Origin: Amycolatopsis regifaucium
GTDB lineage: Bacteria; Actinomycetota; Actinomycetes; Mycobacteriales; Pseudonocardiaceae
Assembly (NCBI RefSeq): GCF_001613935.1
Contig: NZ_LQCI01000009.1
Coordinates: 344,484-408,483, forward strand
Reading direction: 5' to 3'
Length of the DNA stretch: 64,000 bases
Shown here in pieces: positions 63,261 through 64,000 of this stretch; position 1 is the first letter of the stretch; each line of letters starts with the position of its first letter. A program made the translations under genes and the position numbers. The notes beneath the pieces were generated by a model. That model was not told the DNA's origin. It searched no databases and was given only the letters and a program-made list of their open reading frames with translations.

Positions 63261-64000
63261 CGGCGAACCTCCCCACAGCATAGGTACGCAACGGTTCGAT
63301 TCCGTTGAAAGCGACCGACGAGTAGCTGGCGGTGTACGCACCGGTGCCCGGGATGTCCAGCCGGTCGCCCGCCTTCAGCGCCAGTGGCAGCGCGCACGGC
63401 GTTCGCTGGTAGAGCACGTCGTCACCATCGCAGGTCGGCCCCGCCAGTACCACTGGTCCTTCCGGTCCTTTGACGCCGACGGGCTCCAGCCGATACGCGA
63501 CGGCTTCGTTCTCGCACTCGGCCATCCCGTTGTACCTGCCGACGTCGAGATAGACCCAGCGGCGTTCGTCGGCGACGGCGCGAGTGGTCACCAGGACGAC
63601 TTCGGTGCGGATGAGCCCGGCGTCGGCGACGATCACGCGACCCGGCTCGAGCATCAGTTCCGGCCCCGGCAGGTGCCGCCGGATGGCGTCGTGGATCACC
63701 GCCGCGTAGCCCGCCAACGAAGGCACGGGTTCCCGGTGCTCGGTGGCGAACCCGCCGCCGATGTTGAGCCGTGCCGGCCCGACGCCGGCGTCGGCGGCGA
63801 CCTTGGCCGCCGTCGCGATGCCGATCTCCCAGGCGGCCGGATCGGGTTGCTGAGACCCGACGTGGAACGCGATTCCCGGCCGCAGCCCGGCTTCCGCGGC
63901 CCGGCGCAGCAACGCGGCCGCCACGGATGGCTCACAGCCGAACTTGTGGCCGAACGGCGTAACCGAATCGGGACCGCCGGTCAGCAGGCGGATCGAGACC
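63250..64000 (-). CDS. Type III PLP-dependent decarboxylase (ornithine decarboxylase-like), partial
   Basis: About 250 C-terminal residues are visible; the gene runs off the edge. GHKFGCEPSVAAALLRRAAE and FHVGSQQPDPAAWE are barrel elements, LNIGGGFATE is the glycine loop for PLP phosphate, LEPGRVIV follows, and LAGPTCDGDDVLY carries the ornithine-decarboxylase Cys. It would make putrescine. Operon with speH and speE supports a polyamine role over LysA. Lys-PLP is outside the window. Confidence 0.9.
   Translation of the reverse strand, partial: VSIRLLTGGPDSVTPFGHKFGCEPSVAAALLRRAAEAGLRPGIAFHVGSQQPDPAAWEIGIATAAKVAADAGVGPARLNIGGGFATEHREPVPSLAGYAAVIHDAIRRHLPGPELMLEPGRVIVADAGLIRTEVVLVTTRAVADERRWVYLDVGRYNGMAECENEAVAYRLEPVGVKGPEGPVVLAGPTCDGDDVLYQRTPCALPLALKAGDRLDIPGTGAYTASYSSVAFNGIEPLRTYAVGRFADAG

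Overview
This window looks like the chromosome of a high-GC filamentous actinomycete, most likely Amycolatopsis or a close pseudonocardial relative. The basis is the strong G/C bias at third codon positions, many ATGA/GTGA stop-start overlaps, GTG starts, Tat and lipobox export signals, Streptomyces-type CebR control, and intergenic palindromes of a kind I associate with Amycolatopsis (from memory, not searched). No rRNA, tRNA, CRISPR array or intact insertion sequence was seen.

Layout. 1-4.0 kb: a DHA2-type exporter, an HxlR regulator divergent from a DsbA-like oxidoreductase that is coupled to a 28-residue Cys-containing ORF, and two small conserved-looking genes. 4.0-25.5 kb, all on the minus strand: an L-arabinose island. 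It holds a LacI-type regulator (araR), a YtfQ/R/T/YjfF-like ABC importer, araB-araD-araA, a second importer (MmsE/A/B, ChvE-like), and three exported glycosidases (GH51, GH43-CBM42, GH2). Three TTAGCG-centred operators tie regulator and transport/catabolic genes together. 25.7-31.5 kb: a cellobiose locus, cebR divergent from cebE-cebF-cebG-bglC, with a perfect CebR operator. 31.5-34.5 kb: an ABC-F gene behind a likely attenuator, then two copies of a ~220-bp structured element, each just downstream of a minus-strand gene.

34.5-49.2 kb: mixed single genes: YjbR-like, NAD-epimerase, TetR with a divergent P450 whose heme-domain landmarks match CYP102A1, an AhpD-like protein, an HTH regulator, folE, a membrane KAP-family NTPase, a flavin reductase, a SRPBCC/acyl-CoA-ligase fusion, a membrane protein, a GlxA-type regulator and a Tat-exported hydrolase. 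Gene fragments lie at 37.99-38.18 kb and 46.10-46.36 kb.

49.2-62.0 kb: a dormancy/redox signalling region with DevS- and DevR-like proteins, a DUF1876 (Rv1738-like) protein, an intact and a broken Acg-family nitroreductase, ANTAR proteins, a 1035-residue multi-HAMP hybrid kinase, a PAS kinase, receiver proteins and a PspAB-like protein. Four candidate DevR boxes lie here. 62.0-64.0 kb: a polyamine operon (PLP decarboxylase, running off the edge, then AdoMet decarboxylase, then spermidine synthase).

Working together: exported GH51/GH43/GH2 enzymes would release L-arabinose and galactose from arabinan or arabinogalactan; two ABC systems import the sugar; AraA/B/D convert it to xylulose 5-phosphate. 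The neighbouring ceb locus does the same for cello-oligosaccharides, its ATPase (MsiK) being absent here. This suggests a plant-polysaccharide-degrading soil lifestyle with a hypoxia or redox response region beside it.
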